Of a stretch of DNA of 13,522 bases, positions 12,258-13,522 are shown one piece after another. Each line of letters starts with the position of its first letter. Position 1 is the first letter of the stretch. Position numbers and translations under genes: made by a program. The DNA comes from Archaeoglobaceae archaeon. Lineage in GTDB: Archaea > Halobacteriota > Archaeoglobi > Archaeoglobales > Archaeoglobaceae. The stretch lies in the NCBI GenBank assembly GCA_027066965.1, contig JAMOMT010000066.1, positions 1 through 13,522 on the forward strand, read 5' to 3'. Below the pieces are notes generated by a model, which was not told the origin of the DNA, searched no databases, and worked only from the letters and a program-made list of their open reading frames with translations.

Positions 12258-13493
12258 GTGGAGAGAGTTAAAATCGACGGGCTGGAAAAGTACGTTTACA
12301 TCGACCCAGACACGAATTTCTGGGCCTACGCTGACGAAAGTGAGGAGAGGGAAGTGGAGAAAAAGTTCAGGGAAGTCAGAGATCGCCTAATAGAAGAAAT
12401 GAGGAGACATAGGTTTGAGGTAAGGGTCAGGACGGCCTACGTAAACGTAACTGATAGGTGCAATGCCGATTGCCCTTACTGCTACATTCCAAGGGAGATA
12501 AGGAAGCACGGTAGAACGATGAGTAAAAAGGAGCTCGGAGACATCTTAAACTTCCTGATGGATTGTGGAGTGGAGTGGGTGATATTCCACGGAGCCGAGC
12601 CTCTGATAGCCAAAGACATGATATTCGAAGCAATAGAGGATTATCCCTTCAACTTCGGGATTCAGACCAACGGATTTCTACTTGAAGAGGAGGATGCAGA
12701 GTTTTTGAAGAGTAGGGGCGTTAACCTTGGAATATCCTTCGATTCTCCATTGAGGGAGGTGGAGGACTACCTGAGGGGTAAGGGGCACTACTCCAAAGTG
12801 ATGGAGATTCTCGAGTTCATGAAAGGTTATGAGAAGTTCAGTGTCATAACGACGATAACTGCCAACAACTACCGCCACCTACCCAGAATGGTTGATCTAC
12901 TCGCAGGAAAGGTGCCTGTTGTTTTGATGAATGTTGTAAGAGGTACCTCTGTCGGAGGAAAGGAGATGAGAATCAATGCGGCTGAGGAGTTCATAAAAGC
13001 CGTTGAAAGGGCGATAGAGTACACCAAAGCCGGGAAGAGGATAGTTATAGGCGACTTTGCAAACTACCTGCTCGGAATAATCGCTCCAGCAGCGAGGGTT
13101 CTGCAGTGCGATGTTTCACCATGTGGGGCTGCGAGGAGGTTTGTAGCCGTTGCAACCGACGGGTTTTACCCGTGCAGCGAGTTCATAGGGCTGAAGGAAT
13201 TCAGATATAGACTGGCGAGTTACACCAAAGCTGGTTTCGACGGCCTGATCGAGAAATTTAAGTGCGTCAGAGAGAGGGTTGTCGAGAGAATACCAGAGTG
13301 CAGGGAGTGTGCGTTTAGAAACATTTGTGGAAGTCCGTGTCCGGCTGAAGTCTATTCTGAGTTCGGAACATTCTTCGCTAAAAGTCCTTCGTGCGAGTAC
13401 TACAAGAGAATAATAGAGCACGCGTTCAGAGTTATCGTGAGGGGCGATTACAGATACGTTTTGAAGATGGAAAACCTGAAGAGAGTTTACTGA
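12258..13493 (+). CDS. Radical SAM/SPASM peptide-maturase-like protein
   Basis: The 411-residue protein starts with a family-specific 60-residue N-terminus (LEKYVYIDPDTNFWAYADES, 9-28). The radical SAM core follows, with CNADCPYC (Cys68, 72, 75, CX3CX2C) and FHGAEPLI (110-117), the counterpart of GGEP that contacts SAM. The C-terminal SPASM domain has CGAARRFVAVATDGFYPC (Cys289, Cys306) and then CRECAFRNICGSPC (Cys348, 351, 357, 361) and Cys379, enough for two auxiliary iron-sulfur clusters. Such proteins typically install thioether, C-C or epimer modifications in peptides. I chose GTG 12258 over the TTG at 12243 because the SD GAGGTGA lies between them. It follows the 27-aa ORF by 91 nt. Substrate and reaction are inferred, not known. 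Confidence 0.85.
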   Translation: MERVKIDGLEKYVYIDPDTNFWAYADESEEREVEKKFREVRDRLIEEMRRHRFEVRVRTAYVNVTDRCNADCPYCYIPREIRKHGRTMSKKELGDILNFLMDCGVEWVIFHGAEPLIAKDMIFEAIEDYPFNFGIQTNGFLLEEEDAEFLKSRGVNLGISFDSPLREVEDYLRGKGHYSKVMEILEFMKGYEKFSVITTITANNYRHLPRMVDLLAGKVPVVLMNVVRGTSVGGKEMRINAAEEFIKAVERAIEYTKAGKRIVIGDFANYLLGIIAPAARVLQCDVSPCGAARRFVAVATDGFYPCSEFIGLKEFRYRLASYTKAGFDGLIEKFKCVRERVVERIPECRECAFRNICGSPCPAEVYSEFGTFFAKSPSCEYYKRIIEHAFRVIVRGDYRYVLKMENLKRVY

Positions 13494-13521
13494 CTAGCTG
13501 TTTACTTAACTAGTCATTTTT
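13491..13521 (+). terminator. Hairpin plus T-tract after the radical SAM gene
   Basis: TGACTAG (13491-13497, including the stop codon) pairs perfectly with CTAGTCA (13510-13516) across a 12-nt loop, followed by TTTTTG. The layout is that of an intrinsic terminator. Confidence 0.5.
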
Positions 13522-13522
13522 G

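Noticed and set aside
1..13522. tRNA, rRNA, insertion sequences or CRISPR array
   Set aside because: No cloverleaf sequences with TTC-like arms, transposase genes or regularly spaced repeats were found on reading both strands.

Overview
The window looks like ordinary chromosome from a hyperthermophilic archaeon of the order Archaeoglobales. Three observations support this. The gene set is archaeal (aIF2-beta, Taw3, DUF424, DUF2070, a PurP-family protein, archaeal Cdc48). Initiation signals are archaeal: BRE/TATA boxes about 30 nt before leaderless ATGs, and GGAGGTG Shine-Dalgarno (SD) sites elsewhere. The block hsr1-cdc48-hsp20 matches a heat-shock operon described in Archaeoglobus fulgidus. 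I see no mobile element, CRISPR array, tRNA or rRNA, and coding density is high.

Layout. (1) Positions 1-2819, minus strand: a 58-residue conserved-looking small protein (missed by length cut-offs), histidinol-phosphate aminotransferase (hisC), an AK6/Fap7-type P-loop nucleotide kinase, and a GH130-like glycosidase-family protein that runs off the left edge. (2) 2820-2910: a short divergent promoter region. (3) 2911-3894, plus strand: leuB-type 3-isopropylmalate dehydrogenase, convergent with the next block. (4) 3955-7557, minus strand: the heat-shock cluster, transcribed hsr1 regulator, then cdc48 AAA+ ATPase, then hsp20. A near-perfect palindrome with core CTAAC-N5-GTTAG lies just downstream of the hsr1 TATA box. 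(5) 7671-9032, minus strand: a translation/tRNA-modification cluster of taw3, aIF2-beta and DUF424. (6) 9112-10260, plus strand: a divergent PurP (FAICAR synthetase-like) protein. (7) 10302-11993, minus strand: a DUF2070 polytopic membrane protein. (8) 12083-13493, plus strand: a 27-codon ORF with its own promoter and a T-rich terminator, followed by a radical SAM/SPASM protein of the peptide-maturase type.

How the genes fit together. The heat-shock cluster is one proteostasis unit: a repressor, a holdase (Hsp20), and an unfoldase (Cdc48) whose C-terminus Met-Tyr-Arg fits the HbYX motif used to dock on the 20S proteasome. taw3, aIF2-beta and DUF424 form a translation neighbourhood. hisC and leuB are amino-acid biosynthesis genes lying back to back. 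The most interesting part is the right end, where the 27-residue ORF plus the radical SAM/SPASM enzyme look like a minimal ribosomally synthesised, post-translationally modified peptide (RiPP) locus.

A pattern runs through the window. Genes that begin a transcript (GH130, small ORF, leuB, aIF2-beta, taw3, purP-like, DUF2070, the 27-aa ORF) have a TATA-like element starting 28-31 nt before the ATG and no SD, so they are probably leaderless. The AK6, hsp20, cdc48, hsr1, DUF424 and radical SAM genes have SD sequences. I used this pattern to choose starts.
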